DNA of 64,000 bases from Charina bottae (GCA_023362775.1 JALMGJ010000060.1:1746501-1810500); one strand, 5' to 3'. Positions 34,986-49,800 are shown, counted from the stretch's first letter. Translations and numbers: made by a program. Notes: generated from the sequence alone by a model not told the origin.

Positions 34986-37900
34986 GAGTCAGGAAAAATC
35001 TCCTAGGAGGGGCCTGACCGAATCAGGTCAAATTGAAAAACGAAGGCCGCCATGAGATTCGGGGTTGAATTTAAGGGTTGGAGGCACTTTCGGATGCTTA
35101 ATTTGGGACGGCATAATTTTCGGCCCAAAAATCAAAAAATTCCTGACCGCGGAGTCAGGAAAAATCTCCCGGGAGGGGCCGGACCGAATCAGGTCAAATT
35201 GAAAAACGAAGGCTGACATGAGATTCGGGGTTGAATTTAAGGGTTGGAGGCGCTTCCGAATGCTTGATTTGGGACGGCATAATTTTTGGCCCAAAAATCA
35301 AAAAATTCTTGACCGCGGAGTCAGGAAAAATCTCCCAGGAGGGGCCGGACCGAATCAGGTCAAATTGAAAAACGAAGGCCGCCATGAGATTCGGGGTTGA
35401 ATTTAACGGTTGGAGGCGCTTTCCGATGCATGATTTGGGACGGCATAATTTTTGGACCAAAAATCAAAAAATTCCTGACCGCGGAGTCAGGAAACTTCTC
35501 CCGGGAGGGGCCAGACCGAATCAGGTCAAATTGAAAAACGAAGGCCGCCATGAGATTCGGGGTTGAATTTAAGGGTTGGAGGTGCTTTCGGATGCTTGAT
35601 TTGGGACGGCATAATTTTTGGCCCAAAAATCAAAAAATTCCTGACCGCGGAGTCAGGAAAAATCTCCCGGGAGGGGCCAGACCGAATCCGGTCAAATTGA
35701 AAAAAGAAGGCCGCCATGAGATTCGGGGTTGAATTTAAGGGTTGGAGGTGCTTTCGGATGCTTGATTTCGGACGGCATAATTTTTGGCCCAAAAATCAAA
35801 AAATTCCTGACCGCGGAGTCAGGAAAAATCTCCCGGGAGGGGCCGGACCGAATCAGGTCAAATTGAAAAACGAAGGCCGCCATGAGATTCGGGGTTGAAT
35901 TTAAGGGTTGGAGGCGCTTTCGGATGCTTGATTTGGGACGGCATAATTTTTGGCCCAAAAATTAAAAAATTCCTGACCGCGGAGTCAGGAAAAATCTCCC
36001 GGGAGGGGCCGGACCGAATCCGGTCAAATTGAAAAAAGAAGGCCGCCATGAGATTCGGGGTTGAATTTAAGGGTTGGAGGTGCTTTCGGATGCTTGATTT
36101 GGGACGGCATAATTTTTGGCCCAAAAATCAAAAAATTCCTGACCGCGGAGTCAGGAAAAATCTCCCAGGAGGGGCCGGACCGAATCAGGTCAAATTGAAA
36201 AACGAAGGCCGCCATGAGATTCGGGGTTGAATTTAACGGTTGGAGGCGCTTTCGGATGCATGATTTGGGACGGCATAATTTTTGGCCCAAAAATCAAAAA
36301 ATTCCTGACCGCGGAGTCAGGAAAAATCTCCCGGGGTGGGCCGGACCGAATCAGGTCAAATTGAAAAACGAAGGCCGCCATGAGATTCAGGATTGAATTT
36401 AAGGGTTGGAGGCGCTTTCGGATGCTTCATTTGGGACGACATAATTTTTGCCGCAAAAATAAAAAAATTCCTGACCTCAGAGTCAGGAAAAATCTCCTGG
36501 GAGGGGCTGGACCAAATCCGGTCAAATTGAAAAACGAAGGCCGCCATGAGATTCGGGGTTGAATTTAAGGGTTGGAGGTGCTTTCGGATGCTTGATTTGG
36601 GACGGCATAATTTTCGGCCCAAAAATCAAAAAATTCCTGACCGCGGAGTCAGGAAAAATCTCCCGGGAGGGGCCGGACCGAATCAGGTCAAATTGAAAAA
36701 CGAAGGCTGCCATGAGATTCGGGGTTGAATTTAAGGGTTGGAGGCGCTTCCGAATGCTTGATTTGGGACGGCATAATTTTTGGCCCAAAAATCAAAAAAT
36801 TCTTGACCGCGGAGTCAGGAAAAATCTCCCAGGAGGGGCCGGACCGAATCAGGTCAAATTGAAAAACGAAGGCCGCCATGAGATTCGGGGTTGAATTTAA
36901 CGGTTGGAGGCGCTTTCCGATGCATGATTTGGGACGGCATAATTTTTGGCCCAAAAATCAAAAAATTCCTGACCGCGGAGTCAGGAAACTTCTCCCGGGA
37001 GGGGCCAGACCGAATCAGGTCAAATTGAAAAACGAAGGCCGCCATGAGATTCGGGGTTGAATTTTAGGGTTGGAGGTGCTTTCGGATGCTTGATTTGGGA
37101 CGGCATAATTTTTGGCCCAAAAATCAAAAAATTCCTGACCGCGGAGTCAGGAAAAATCTCCCGGGAGGGGCCGGACCGAATCCGGTCAAATTGAAAAAAG
37201 AAGGCCGCCATGAGATTCGGGGTTGAATTTAAGGGTTGGAGGTGCTTTCGGATGCTTGATTTCGGACGGCATAATTTTTGGCCCAAAAATCAAAAAATTC
37301 CTGACCGCGGAGTCAGGAAAAATCTCCCGGGAGGGGCCGGACCGAATCTGGCAAATTGAAAAAAGGAGGCCGCCATGAGATTCGGGGTTGAATTTAAGGG
37401 TTGGAGGCACTTTCGGATGCTTAATTTGGGACGGCATAATTTTCGGCCCAAAAATCAAAAAATTCCTGACCGCGGAGTCAGGAAAAATCTCCCGGGAGGG
37501 GCCGGACCGAATCAGGTCAAATTGAAAAACGAAGGCTGCCATGAGATTCGGGGTTGAATTTAAGGGTTGGAGGCGCTTCCGAATGCTTGATTTGGGACGG
37601 CATAATTTTTGGCCCAAAAATCAAAAAATTCTTGACCGCGGAGTCAGGAAAAATCTCCCGGGAGGGGCCGGACCGAATCAGGTCAAATTGAAAAACGAAG
37701 GCTGCCATGAGATTCGGGGTTGAATTTAAGGGTTGGAGGCGCTTCCGAATGCTTGATTTGGGACGGCATAATTTTTGGCCCAAAAATCAAAAAATTCTTG
37801 ACCGCGGAGTCAGGAAAAATCTCCCAGGAGGGGCCGGACCGAATCAGGTCAAATTGAAAAACGAAGGCCGCCATGAGATTCGGGGTTGAATTTAACGGTT

Positions 37901-40900
37901 GGAGGCGCTTTCCGATGCATGATTTGGGACGGCATAATTTTTGGCCCAAAAATCAAAAAATTCCTGACCGCGGAGTCAGGAAACTTCTCCCGGGAGGGGC
38001 CAGACCGAATCAGGTCAAATTGAAAAACGAAGGCCGCCATGAGATTCGGGGTTGAATTTAAGGGTTGGAGGTGCTTTCGGATGCTTGATTTGGGACGGCA
38101 TAATTTTTGGCCCAAAAATCAAAAAATTCCTGACCGCGGAGTCAGGAAAAATCTCCCAGGAGGGGCCGGACCGAATCAGGTCAAATTGAAAAACGAAGGC
38201 CGCCATGAGATTCGGGGTTGAATTTAAGGGTTGGAGGTGCTTTCGGATGCTTGATTTGGGACGGCATAATTTTTGGCCCAAAAATCAAAAAATTCCTGAC
38301 CGCGGAGTCAGGAAAAATCTCCCGGGGTGGGCCGGACCGAATCAGGTCAAATTGAAAAACGAAGGCCGCCATGAGATTCAGGATTGAATTTAAGGGTTGG
38401 AGGCGCTTTCGGATGCTTCATTTGGGACGACATAATTTTTGCCGCAAAAATAAAAAAATTCCTGACCTCAGAGTCAGGAAAAATCTCCTGGGAGGGGCTG
38501 GACCAAATCCGGTCAAATTGAAAAACGAAGGCCGCCATGAGATTCGGGGTTGAATTTAAGGGTTGGAGGTGCTTTCGGATGCTTGATTTGGGACAGCATA
38601 ATTTTCGGCCCAAAAATCAAAAAATTCCTGACCGCGGAGTCAGGAAAAATCTCCCGGGAGGGGCCGGACCGAATCAGGTCAAATTGAAAAACGAAGGCTG
38701 CCATGAGATTCGGGGTTGAATTTAAGGGTTGGAGGCGCTTCCGAATGCTTGATTTGGGACGGCATAATTTTTGGCCCAAAAATCAAAAAATTCTTGACCG
38801 CGGAGTCCGGAAAAATCTCCCAGGAGGGGCCGGACCGAATCAGGTCAAATTGAAAAACGAAGGCCGCCATGAGATTCGGGGTTGAATTTAACGGTTGGAG
38901 GCGCTTTCCGATGCATGATTTGGGACGGCATAATTTTTGGCCCAAAAATCAAAAAATTCCTGACCGCGGAGTCAGGAAACTTCTCCCGGGAGGGGCCAGA
39001 CCGAATCAGGTCAAATTGAAAAACGAAGGCCGCCATGAGATTCGGGGTTGAATTTAAGGGTTGGAGGTGCTTTCGGATGCTTGATTTGGGACGGCATAAT
39101 TTTTGGCCCAAAAATCAAAAAATTCCTGACCGCGGAGTCAGGAAAAATCTCCCGGGAGGGGCCGGACCGAATCCGGTCAAATTGAAAAAAGAAGGCCGCC
39201 ATGAGATTCGGGGTTGAATTTAAGGGTTGGAGGTGCTTTCGGATGCTTGATTTCGGACGGCATAATTTTTGGCCCAAAAATCAAAAAATTCCTGACCGCG
39301 GAGTCAGGAAAAATCTCCCGGGAGGGGCCGGACCGAATCAGGTCAAATTGAAAAACGAAGGCCGCCATGAGATTCGGGGTTGAATTTAAGGGTTGGAGGC
39401 GCTTTCGGATGCTTAATTTGGGACGGCATAATTTTCGGCCCAAAAATCAAAAAATTCCTGACCGCGGAGTCAGGAAAAATCTCCCGGGAGGGGCCGGACC
39501 GAATCAGGTCAAATTGAAAAACGAAGGCTGACATGAGATTCGGGGTTGAATTTAAGGGTTGGAGGCGCTTCCGAATGCTTGATTTGGGACGGCATAATTT
39601 TTGGCCCAAAAATCAAAAAATTCTTGACCGCGGAGTCAGGAAAAATCTCCCGGGAGGGGCCGGACCAAATCAGGTCAAATTGAAAAACGAAGGCTGCCAT
39701 GAGATTCGGGGTTGAATTTAAGGGTTGGAGGCGCTTCCGAATGCTTGATTTGGGACGGCATAATTTTTGGCCCAAAAATCAAAAAATTCTTGACCGCGGA
39801 GTCAGGAAAAATCTCCCAGGAGGGGCCGGACCGAATCAGGTCAAATTGAAAAACGAAGGCCGCCATGAGATTCGGGGTTGAATTTAACGGTTGGAGGCGC
39901 TTTCCGATGCATGATTTGGGACGGCATAATTTTTGGCCCAAAAATCAAAAAATTCCTGACCGCGGAGTCAGGAAACTTCTCCCGGGAGGGGCCAGACCGA
40001 ATCAGGTCAAATTGAAAAACGAAGGCCGCCATGAGATTCGGGGTTGAATTTAAGGGTTGGAGGTGCTTTCGGATGCTTGATTTGGGACGGCATAATTTTT
40101 GGCCCAAAAATCAAAAAATTCCTGACCGCGGAGTCAGGAAAAATCTCCCGGGAGGGGCCGGACCGAATCCGGTCAAATTGAAAAAAGAAGGCCGCCATGA
40201 GATTCGGGGTTGAATTTAAGGGTTGGAGGTGCTTTCGGATGCTTGATTTCGGACGGCATAATTTTTGGCCCAAAAATCAAAAAATTCCTGACCGCGGAGT
40301 CAGGAAAAATCTCCCAGGAGGGGCCGGACCGAATCAGGTCAAATTGAAAAACGAAGGCCGCCATGAGATTCGGGGTTGAATTTAACGGTTGGAGGCGCTT
40401 TCCGATGCATGATTTGGGACGGCATAATTTTTGGACCAAAAATCAAAAAATTCCTGACCGCGGAGTCAGGAAACTTCTCCCGGGAGGGGCCAGACCGAAT
40501 CAGGTCAAATTGAAAAACGAAGGCCGCCATGAGATTCGGGGTTGAATTTAAGGGTTGGAGGTGCTTTCGGATGCTTGATTTTGGACGGCATAATTTTTGG
40601 CCCAAAAATCAAAAAATTCCTGACCGCGGAGTCAGGAAAAATCTCCCGGGAGGGGCCGGACCGAATCCGGTCAAATTGAAAAAAGAAGGCCGCCATGAGA
40701 TTCGGGGTTGAATTTAAGGGTTGGAGGCGCTTTCGGATGCATGATTTGGGACGGCATAATTTTTGGCCCAAAAATCAAAAAATTCCTGACCGCGGAGTCA
40801 GGAAAAATCTCCCGGGGTGGGCCGGACCGAATCAGGTCAAATTGAAAAACGAAGGCCGCCATGAGATTCAGGATTGAATTTAAGGGTTGGAGGTGCTTTC

Positions 40901-42022
40901 GGATGCTTGATTTGGGACGGCATAATTTTTGCCGCAAAAATAAAAAAATTCCTGACCGCAGAGTCAGGAAAAATCTCCTGGGAGGGGCCGGACCGAATCC
41001 GGTCAAATTGAAAAAAGAAGGCCGTCATGAGATTCGGGGTTGAATTTAAGGGTTGGAGGTGCTTTCGGATGCTTGATTTGGGACGGCATAATTTTTGCCG
41101 CAAAAATAAAAAAATTCCTGACTGCAGAGTCAGGAAAAATCTCCTGGGAGGAGCCGGACCGAATCCGGTCAAATTGAAAAAAGAAGGCCGCCATGAGATT
41201 CGGGGTTGAATTTAAGGGTTGGAGGTGCTTTCGGATGCTTGATTTGGGACAGCATAATTTTTGGCCCAAAAATCAAAACATTCCTGACCGCGGAGTCAGG
41301 AAAAATCTCCCGGGAGGGGCCGGACCGAATCAGGTCAAATTGAAAAACGAAGGCCGCCATGAGATTCGGGGTTGAATTTAACGGTTGGAGGCGCTTTCGG
41401 ATGCATGATTTGGGACGGCATAATTTTTGGCCCAAAAATCAAAAAATTCCTGACCGCGGAGTCAGGAAAAATCTCCCGGGGTGGGCCGGACCAAATCAGG
41501 TCAAATTGAAAAACGAAGGCCGCCATGAGATTCAGGATTGAATTTAAGGGTTGGAGGTGCTTTCGGATGCTTGATTTGGGACGGCATAATTTTTGCCGCA
41601 AAAATAAAAAAATTCCTGACCGCAGAGTCAGGAAAAATCTCCTGGGAGGGGCCGGACCGAATCCGGTCAAATTGAAAAAAGAAGGCCGTCATGAGATTCG
41701 GGGTTGAATTTAAGGGTTGGAGGTGCTTTCGGATGCTTGATTTGGGACGGCATAATTTTTGCCGCAAAAATAAAAAAATTCCTGACTGCAGAGTCAGGAA
41801 AAATCTCCTGGGAGGGGCCGGACCGAATCCGGTCAAATTGAAAAAAGAAGGCCGCCATGAGATTCGGGGTTGAATTTAAGGGTTGGAGGTGCTTTCGGAT
41901 GCTTGATTTGGGACGGCATAATTTTTGGCCCAAAAATCAAAAAATTCCTGACCGCGGAGTCAGGAAAAATCTCCCGGGAGGGGCCGGACCGAATCAGGTC
42001 AAATTGAAAAACGAAGGCCGCC

Positions 42023-42188
42023 ATGAGATTCAGGATTGAATTTAAGGGTTGGAGGTGCTTTCGGATGCTTGATTTGGGACGGCATAATTTTTGCCGCAAA
42101 AATAAAAAAATTCCTGACCGCAGAGTCAGGAAAAATCTCCTGGGAGGGGCCGGACCGAATCCGGTCAAATTGAAAAAAGAAGGCCGTC
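42023..42188 (+). repeat. Representative monomer of the second class (GCCGC class)
   Basis: This class reads TTTTTGCCGCAAAAATAAAA where canonical monomers read TTTTTGGCCCAAAAATCAAA. It often has GATTCAGGATTG at the start, CGCAGAGTCAGG or TGCAGAGTCAGG in inverted repeat 2, and CTCCTGGGAG. About 35 copies were seen, the first near 36444 and the last near 63168, none before 36.4 kb. Confidence 0.85.
42087..42103. repeat. Inverted repeat 1 in the GCCGC class (two-sided change)
   Basis: Arms ATTTTTGC and GCAAAAAT are exact reverse complements around a central C. Compared with the canonical arms, the inner G-C pair has become C-G, so both sides changed and symmetry is kept. Confidence 0.85.
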
Positions 42189-43869
42189 ATGAGATTCGGG
42201 GTTGAATTTAAGGGTTGGAGGTGCTTTCGGATGCTTGATTTGGGACGGCATAATTTTTGCCGCAAAAATAAAAAAATTCCTGACTGCAGAGTCAGGAAAA
42301 ATCTCCTGGGAGGAGCCGGACCGAATCCGGTCAAATTGAAAAAAGAAGGCCGCCATGAGATTCGGGGTTGAATTTAAGGGTTGGAGGTGCTTTCGGATGC
42401 TTGATTTGGGACAGCATAATTTTTGGCCCAAAAATCAAAACATTCCTGACCGCGGAGTCAGGAAAAATCTCCCGGGAGGGGCCGGACCGAATCAGGTCAA
42501 ATTGAAAAACGAAGGCCGCCATGAGATTCGGGGTTGAATTTAACGGTTGGAGGCGCTTTCGGATGCATGATTTGGGACGGCATAATTTTTGGCCCAAAAA
42601 TCAAAAAATTCCTGACCGCGGAGTCAGGAAAAATCTCCCGGGGTGGGCCGGACCAAATCAGGTCAAATTGAAAAACGAAGGCCGCCATGAGATTCAGGAT
42701 TGAATTTAAGGGTTGGAGGTGCTTTCGGATGCTTGATTTGGGACGGCATAATTTTTGCCGCAAAAATAAAAAAATTCCTGACCGCAGAGTCAGGAAAAAT
42801 CTCCTGGGAGGGGCCGGACCGAATCCGGTCAAATTGAAAAAAGAAGGCCGTCATGAGATTCGGGGTTGAATTTAAGGGTTGGAGGTGCTTTCGGATGCTT
42901 GATTTGGGACGGCATAATTTTTGCCGCAAAAATAAAAAAATTCCTGACTGCAGAGTCAGGAAAAATCTCCTGGGAGGGGCCGGACCGAATCCGGTCAAAT
43001 TGAAAAAAGAAGGCCGCCATGAGATTCGGGGTTGAATTTAAGGGTTGGAGGTGCTTTCGGATGCTTGATTTGGGACGGCATAATTTTTGGCCCAAAAATC
43101 AAAAAATTCCTGACCGCGGAGTCAGGAAAAATCTCCCGGGAGGGGCCGGACCGAATCAGGTCAAATTGAAAAACGAAGGCCGCCATGAGATTCAGGATTG
43201 AATTTAAGGGTTGGAGGTGCTTTCGGATGCTTGATTTGGGACGGCATAATTTTTGCCGCAAAAATAAAAAAAATCCTGACCGCAGAGTCAGGAAAAATCT
43301 CCTGGGAGGGGCCGGACCGAATCCGGTCAAATTGAAAAAAGAAGGCCGTCATGAGATTCGGGGTTGAATTTAAGGGTTGGAGGTGCTTTCGGATGCTTGA
43401 TTTGGGACGGCATAATTTTTGCCGCAAAAATAAAAAAATTCCTGACCGCGGAGTCAGGAAAAATCTCCCAGGAGGGGCCGGACCGAATCAGGTCAAATTG
43501 AAAAACGAAGGCCGCCATGAGATTCGGGGTTGAATTTAACGGTTGGAGGCGCTTTCGGATGCATGATTTGGGACGGCATAATTTTTGGCCCAAAAATCAA
43601 AAAATTCCTGACCGCGGAGTCAGGAAAAATCTCCCGGGAGGGGCCGGACCGAATCAGGTCAAATTGAAAAACGAAGGCCGCCATGAGATTCAGGATTGAA
43701 TTTAAGGGTTGGAGGTGCTTTCGGATGCTTGATTTGGGACGGCATAATTTTTGCCGCAAAAATAAAAAAAATCCTGACCGCAGAGTCAGGAAAAATCTCC
43801 CGGGAGGGGCCGGACCGAATCCGGTCAAATTGAAAAAAGAAGGCCGTCATGAGATTCGGGGTTGAATTT

Positions 43870-46800
43870 AAGGGTTGGAGGTGCTTTCGGATGCTTGATT
43901 TGGGACGGCATAATTTTTGGCCCAAAAATCAAAAAATTCCTGACCGCGGAGTCAGGAAAAATCTCCCAGGAGGGGCCGGACCGAATCAGGTCAAATTGAA
44001 AAACGAAGGCCGCCATGAGATTCGGGGTTGAATTTAACGGTTGGAGGCGCTTTCGGATGCATGATTTGGGACGGCATAATTTTTGGCCCAAAAATCAAAA
44101 AATTCCTGACCGCGGAGTCAGGAAAAATCTCCCGGGGTGGGCCGGACCGAATCAGGTCAAATTGAAAAACGAAGGCCGCCATGAGATTCAGGATTGAATT
44201 TAAGGGTTGGAGGCGCTTTCGGATGCTTCATTTGGGACGACATAATTTTTGCCGCAAAAATAAAAAAATTCCTGACCTCAGAGTCAGGAAAAATCTCCTG
44301 GGAGGGGCTGGACCAAATCCGGTCAAATTGAAAAACGAAGGCCGCCATGAGATTCGGGGTTGAATTTAAGGGTTGGAGGTGCTTTCGGATGCTTGATTTG
44401 GGACGGCATAATTTTCGGCCCAAAAATCAAAAAATTCCTGACCGCGGAGTCAGGAAAAATCTCCCGGGAGGGGCCGGACCGAATCAGGTCAAATTGAAAA
44501 ACGAAGGCTGCCATGAGATTCGGGGTTGAATTTAAGGGTTGGAGGCGCTTCCGAATGCTTGATTTGGGACGGCATAATTTTTGGCCCAAAAATCAAAAAA
44601 TTCTTGACCGCGGAGTCAGGAAAAATCTCCCAGGAGGGGCCGGACCGAATCAGGTCAAATTGAAAAACGAAGGCCGCCATGAGATTCGGGGTTGAATTTA
44701 ACGGTTGGAGGCGCTTTCCGATGCATGATTTGGGACGGCATAATTTTTGGCCCAAAAATCAAAAAATTCCTGACCGCGGAGTCAGGAAACTTCTCCCGGG
44801 AGGGGCCAGACCGAATCAGGTCAAATTGAAAAACGAAGGCCGCCATGAGATTCGGGGTTGAATTTTAGGGTTGGAGGTGCTTTCGGATGCTTGATTTGGG
44901 ACGGCATAATTTTTGGCCCAAAAATCAAAAAATTCCTGACCGCGGAGTCAGGAAAAATCTCCCGGGAGGGGCCGGACCGAATCCGGTCAAATTGAAAAAA
45001 GAAGGCCGCCATGAGATTCGGGGTTGAATTTAAGGGTTGGAGGTGCTTTCGGATGCTTGATTTCGGACGGCATAATTTTTGGCCCAAAAATCAAAAAATT
45101 CCTGACCGCGGAGTCAGGAAAAATCTCCCGGGAGGGGCCGGACCGAATCAGGTCAAATTGAAAAACGAAGGCCGCCATGAGATTCGGGGTTGAATTTAAG
45201 GGTTGGAGGCACTTTCGGATGCTTAATTTGGGACGGCATAATTTTCGGCCCAAAAATCAAAAAATTCCTGACCGCGGAGTCAGGAAAAATCTCCCGGGAG
45301 GGGCCGGACCGAATCAGGTCAAATTGAAAAACGAAGGCTGCCATGAGATTCGGGGTTGAATTTAAGGGTTGGAGGCGCTTCCGAATGCTTGATTTGGGAC
45401 GGCATAATTTTTGGCCCAAAAATCAAAAAATTCTTGACCGCGGAGTCAGGAAAAATCTCCCGGGAGGGGCCGGACCGAATCAGGTCAAATTGAAAAACGA
45501 AGGCTGCCATGAGATTCGGGGTTGAATTTAAGGGTTGGAGGCGCTTCCGAATGCTTGATTTGGGACGGCATAATTTTTGGCCCAAAAATCAAAAAATTCT
45601 TGACCGCGGAGTCAGGAAAAATCTCCCAGGAGGGGCCGGACCGAATCAGGTCAAATTGAAAAACGAAGGCCGCCATGAGATTCGGGGTTGAATTTAACGG
45701 TTGGAGGCGCTTTCCGATGCATGATTTGGGACGGCATAATTTTTGGCCCAAAAATCAAAAAATTCCTGACCGCGGAGTCAGGAAACTTCTCCCGGGAGGG
45801 GCCAGACCGAATCAGGTCAAATTGAAAAACGAAGGCCGCCATGAGATTCGGGGTTGAATTTAAGGGTTGGAGGTGCTTTCGGATGCTTGATTTGGGACGG
45901 CATAATTTTTGGCCCAAAAATCAAAAAATTCCTGACCGCGGAGTCAGGAAAAATCTCCCAGGAGGGGCCGGACCGAATCAGGTCAAATTGAAAAACGAAG
46001 GCCGCCATGAGATTCGGGGTTGAATTTAAGGGTTGGAGGTGCTTTCGGATGCTTGATTTGGGACGGCATAATTTTTGGCCCAAAAATCAAAAAATTCCTG
46101 ACCGCGGAGTCAGGAAAAATCTCCCGGGGTGGGCCGGACCGAATCAGGTCAAATTGAAAAACGAAGGCCGCCATGAGATTCAGGATTGAATTTAAGGGTT
46201 GGAGGCGCTTTCGGATGCTTCATTTGGGACGACATAATTTTTGCCGCAAAAATAAAAAAATTCCTGACCTCAGAGTCAGGAAAAATCTCCTGGGAGGGGC
46301 TGGACCAAATCCGGTCAAATTGAAAAACGAAGGCCGCCATGAGATTCGGGGTTGAATTTAAGGGTTGGAGGTGCTTTCGGATGCTTGATTTGGGACAGCA
46401 TAATTTTCGGCCCAAAAATCAAAAAATTCCTGACCGCGGAGTCAGGAAAAATCTCCCGGGAGGGGCCGGACCGAATCAGGTCAAATTGAAAAACGAAGGC
46501 TGCCATGAGATTCGGGGTTGAATTTAAGGGTTGGAGGCGCTTCCGAATGCTTGATTTGGGACGGCATAATTTTTGGCCCAAAAATCAAAAAATTCTTGAC
46601 CGCGGAGTCCGGAAAAATCTCCCAGGAGGGGCCGGACCGAATCAGGTCAAATTGAAAAACGAAGGCCGCCATGAGATTCGGGGTTGAATTTAACGGTTGG
46701 AGGCGCTTTCCGATGCATGATTTGGGACGGCATAATTTTTGGCCCAAAAATCAAAAAATTCCTGACCGCGGAGTCAGGAAACTTCTCCCGGGAGGGGCCA

Positions 46801-49800
46801 GACCGAATCAGGTCAAATTGAAAAACGAAGGCCGCCATGAGATTCGGGGTTGAATTTAAGGGTTGGAGGCACTTTCGGATGCTTAATTTGGGACGGCATA
46901 ATTTTCGGCCCAAAAATCAAAAAATTCCTGACCGCGGAGTCAGGAAAAATCTCCCGGGAGGGGCCGGACCGAATCAGGTCAAATTGAAAAACGAAGGCTG
47001 ACATGAGATTCGGGGTTGAATTTAAGGGTTGGAGGCGCTTCCGAATGCTTGATTTGGGACGGCATAATTTTTGGCCCAAAAATCAAAAAATTCTTGACCG
47101 CGGAGTCAGGAAAAATCTCCCGGGAGGGGCCGGACCGAATCAGGTCAAATTGAAAAACGAAGGCTGCCATGAGATTCGGGGTTGAATTTAAGGGTTGGAG
47201 GCGCTTCCGAATGCTTGATTTGGGACGGCATAATTTTTGGCCCAAAAATCAAAAAATTCTTGACCGCGGAGTCAGGAAAAATCTCCCAGGAGGGGCCGGA
47301 CCGAATCAGGTCAAATTGAAAAACGAAGGCCGCCATGAGATTCGGGGTTGAATTTAACGGTTGGAGGCGCTTTCCGATGCATGATTTGGGACGGCATAAT
47401 TTTTGGCCCAAAAATCAAAAAATTCCTGACCGCGGAGTCAGGAAACTTCTCCCGGGAGGGGCCAGACCGAATCAGGTCAAATTGAAAAACGAAGGCCGCC
47501 ATGAGATTCGGGGTTGAATTTAAGGGTTGGAGGTGCTTTCGGATGCTTGATTTGGGACGGCATAATTTTTGGCCCAAAAATCAAAAAATTCCTGACCGCG
47601 GAGTCAGGAAAAATCTCCCGGGAGGGGCCGGACCGAATCCGGTCAAATTGAAAAAAGAAGGCCGCCATGAGATTCGGGGTTGAATTTAAGGGTTGGAGGT
47701 GCTTTCGGATGCTTGATTTCGGACGGCATAATTTTTGGCCCAAAAATCAAAAAATTCCTGACCGCGGAGTCAGGAAAAATCTCCCGGGAGGGGCCGGACC
47801 GAATCAGGTCAAATTGAAAAACGAAGGCCGCCATGAGATTCGGGGTTGAATTTAAGGGTTGGAGGCACTTTCGGATGCTTAATTTGGGACGGCATAATTT
47901 TCGGCCCAAAAATCAAAAAATTCCTGACCGCGGAGTCAGGAAAAATCTCCCGGGAGGGGCCGGACCGAATCAGGTCAAATTGAAAAACGAAGGCTGCCAT
48001 GAGATTCGGGGTTGAATTTAAGGGTTGGAGGCGCTTCCGAATGCTTTATTTGGGACGGCATAATTTTTGGCCCAAAAATCAAAAAATTCTTGACCGCGGA
48101 GTCAGGAAAAATCTCCCAGGAGGGGCCGGACCGAATCAGGTCAAATTGAAAAACGAAGGCCGCCATGAGATTCGGGGTTGAATTTAACGGTTGGAGGCGC
48201 TTTCCGATGCATGATTTGGGACGGCATAATTTTTGGACCAAAAATCAAAAAATTCCTGACCGCGGAGTCAGGAAACTTCTCCCGGGAGGGGCCAGACCGA
48301 ATCAGGTCAAATTGAAAAACGAAGGCCGCCATGAGATTCGGGGTTGAATTTAAGGGTTGGAGGTGCTTTCGGATGCTTGATTTTGGACGGCATAATTTTT
48401 GGCCCAAAAATCAAAAAATTCCTGACCGCGGAGTCAGGAAAAATCTCCCGGGAGGGGCCGGACCGAATCCGGTCAAATTGAAAAAAGAAGGCCGCCATGA
48501 GATTCGGGGTTGAATTTAAGGGTTGGAGGCGCTTTCGGATGCATGATTTGGGACGGCATAATTTTTGGCCCAAAAATCAAAAAATTCCTGACCGCGGAGT
48601 CAGGAAAAATCTCCCGGGGTGGGCCGGACCGAATCAGGTCAAATTGAAAAACGAAGGCCGCCATGAGATTCAGGATTGAATTTAAGGGTTGGAGGTGCTT
48701 TCGGATGCTTGATTTGGGACGGCATAATTTTTGCCGCAAAAATAAAAAAATTCCTGACCGCAGAGTCAGGAAAAATCTCCTGGGAGGGGCCGGACCGAAT
48801 CCGGTCAAATTGAAAAAAGAAGGCCGTCATGAGATTCGGGGTTGAATTTAAGGGTTGGAGGTGCTTTCGGATGCTTGATTTGGGACGGCATAATTTTTGC
48901 CGCAAAAATAAAAAAATTCCTGACTGCAGAGTCAGGAAAAATCTCCTGGGAGGGGCCGGACCGAATCCGGTCAAATTGAAAAAAGAAGGCCGCCATGAGA
49001 TTCGGGGTTGAATTTAAGGGTTGGAGGTGCTTTCGGATGCTTGATTTGGGACAGCATAATTTTTGGCCCAAAAATCAAAACATTCCTGACCGCGGAGTCA
49101 GGAAAAATCTCCCGGGAGGGGCCGGACCGAATCAGGTCAAATTGAAAAACGAAGGCCGCCATGAGATTCGGGGTTGAATTTAACGGTTGGAGGCGCTTTC
49201 GGATGCATGATTTGGGACGGCATAATTTTTGGCCCAAAAATCAAAAAATTCCTGACCGCGGAGTCAGGAAAAATCTCCCGGGGTGGGCCGGACCAAATCA
49301 GGTCAAATTGAAAAACGAAGGCCGCCATGAGATTCAGGATTGAATTTAAGGGTTGGAGGTGCTTTCGGATGCTTGATTTGGGACGGCATAATTTTTGCCG
49401 CAAAAATAAAAAAATTCCTGACCGCAGAGTCAGGAAAAATCTCCTGGGAGGGGCCGGACCGAATCCGGTCAAATTGAAAAAAGAAGGCCGTCATGAGATT
49501 CGGGGTTGAATTTAAGGGTTGGAGGTGCTTTCGGATGCTTGATTTGGGACGGCATAATTTTTGCCGCAAAAATAAAAAAATTCCTGACTGCAGAGTCAGG
49601 AAAAATCTCCTGGGAGGGGCCGGACCGAATCCGGTCAAATTGAAAAAAGAAGGCCGCCATGAGATTCGGGGTTGAATTTAAGGGTTGGAGGTGCTTTCGG
49701 ATGCTTGATTTGGGACGGCATAATTTTTGGCCCAAAAATCAAAAAATTCCTGACCGCGGAGTCAGGAAAAATCTCCCGGGAGGGGCCGGACCGAATCAGG

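Larger units (their letters stand above)
36070..42370. repeat. 47-monomer-offset duplication, copy 1
   Basis: Matches 43870-50170 at an offset of 7801-7802 bp (47 x 166; the one-base step is the lost T near 37351). Between about 39.0 and 40.2 kb the offset drops to 7470 bp and then returns to 7802, meaning copy 2 lost two monomers and gained two others. Shared rare monomer: GATGCTTCATTTGGGACGAC with GACCTCAGAG. Confidence 0.8.
40860..43180. repeat. Seven-monomer higher-order unit in tandem (2 x 1162 bp)
   Basis: The ordered monomers at 40860-42021 repeat at 42022-43183, offset 1162 bp (7 x 166), including the single-copy markers AAACATTCCTG (near 41277 and 42439) and GGAGGAGCCGG (near 41148 and 42310). 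The same order recurs inside the 47-monomer copy near 48.7-50.1 kb. Confidence 0.85.

Noticed and set aside
37060..37075. Telomere-like TTAGGGTT
   Set aside because: It comes from one substitution in AATTTAAGGGTTGG and occurs singly (also near 44864), not as a telomere tract.
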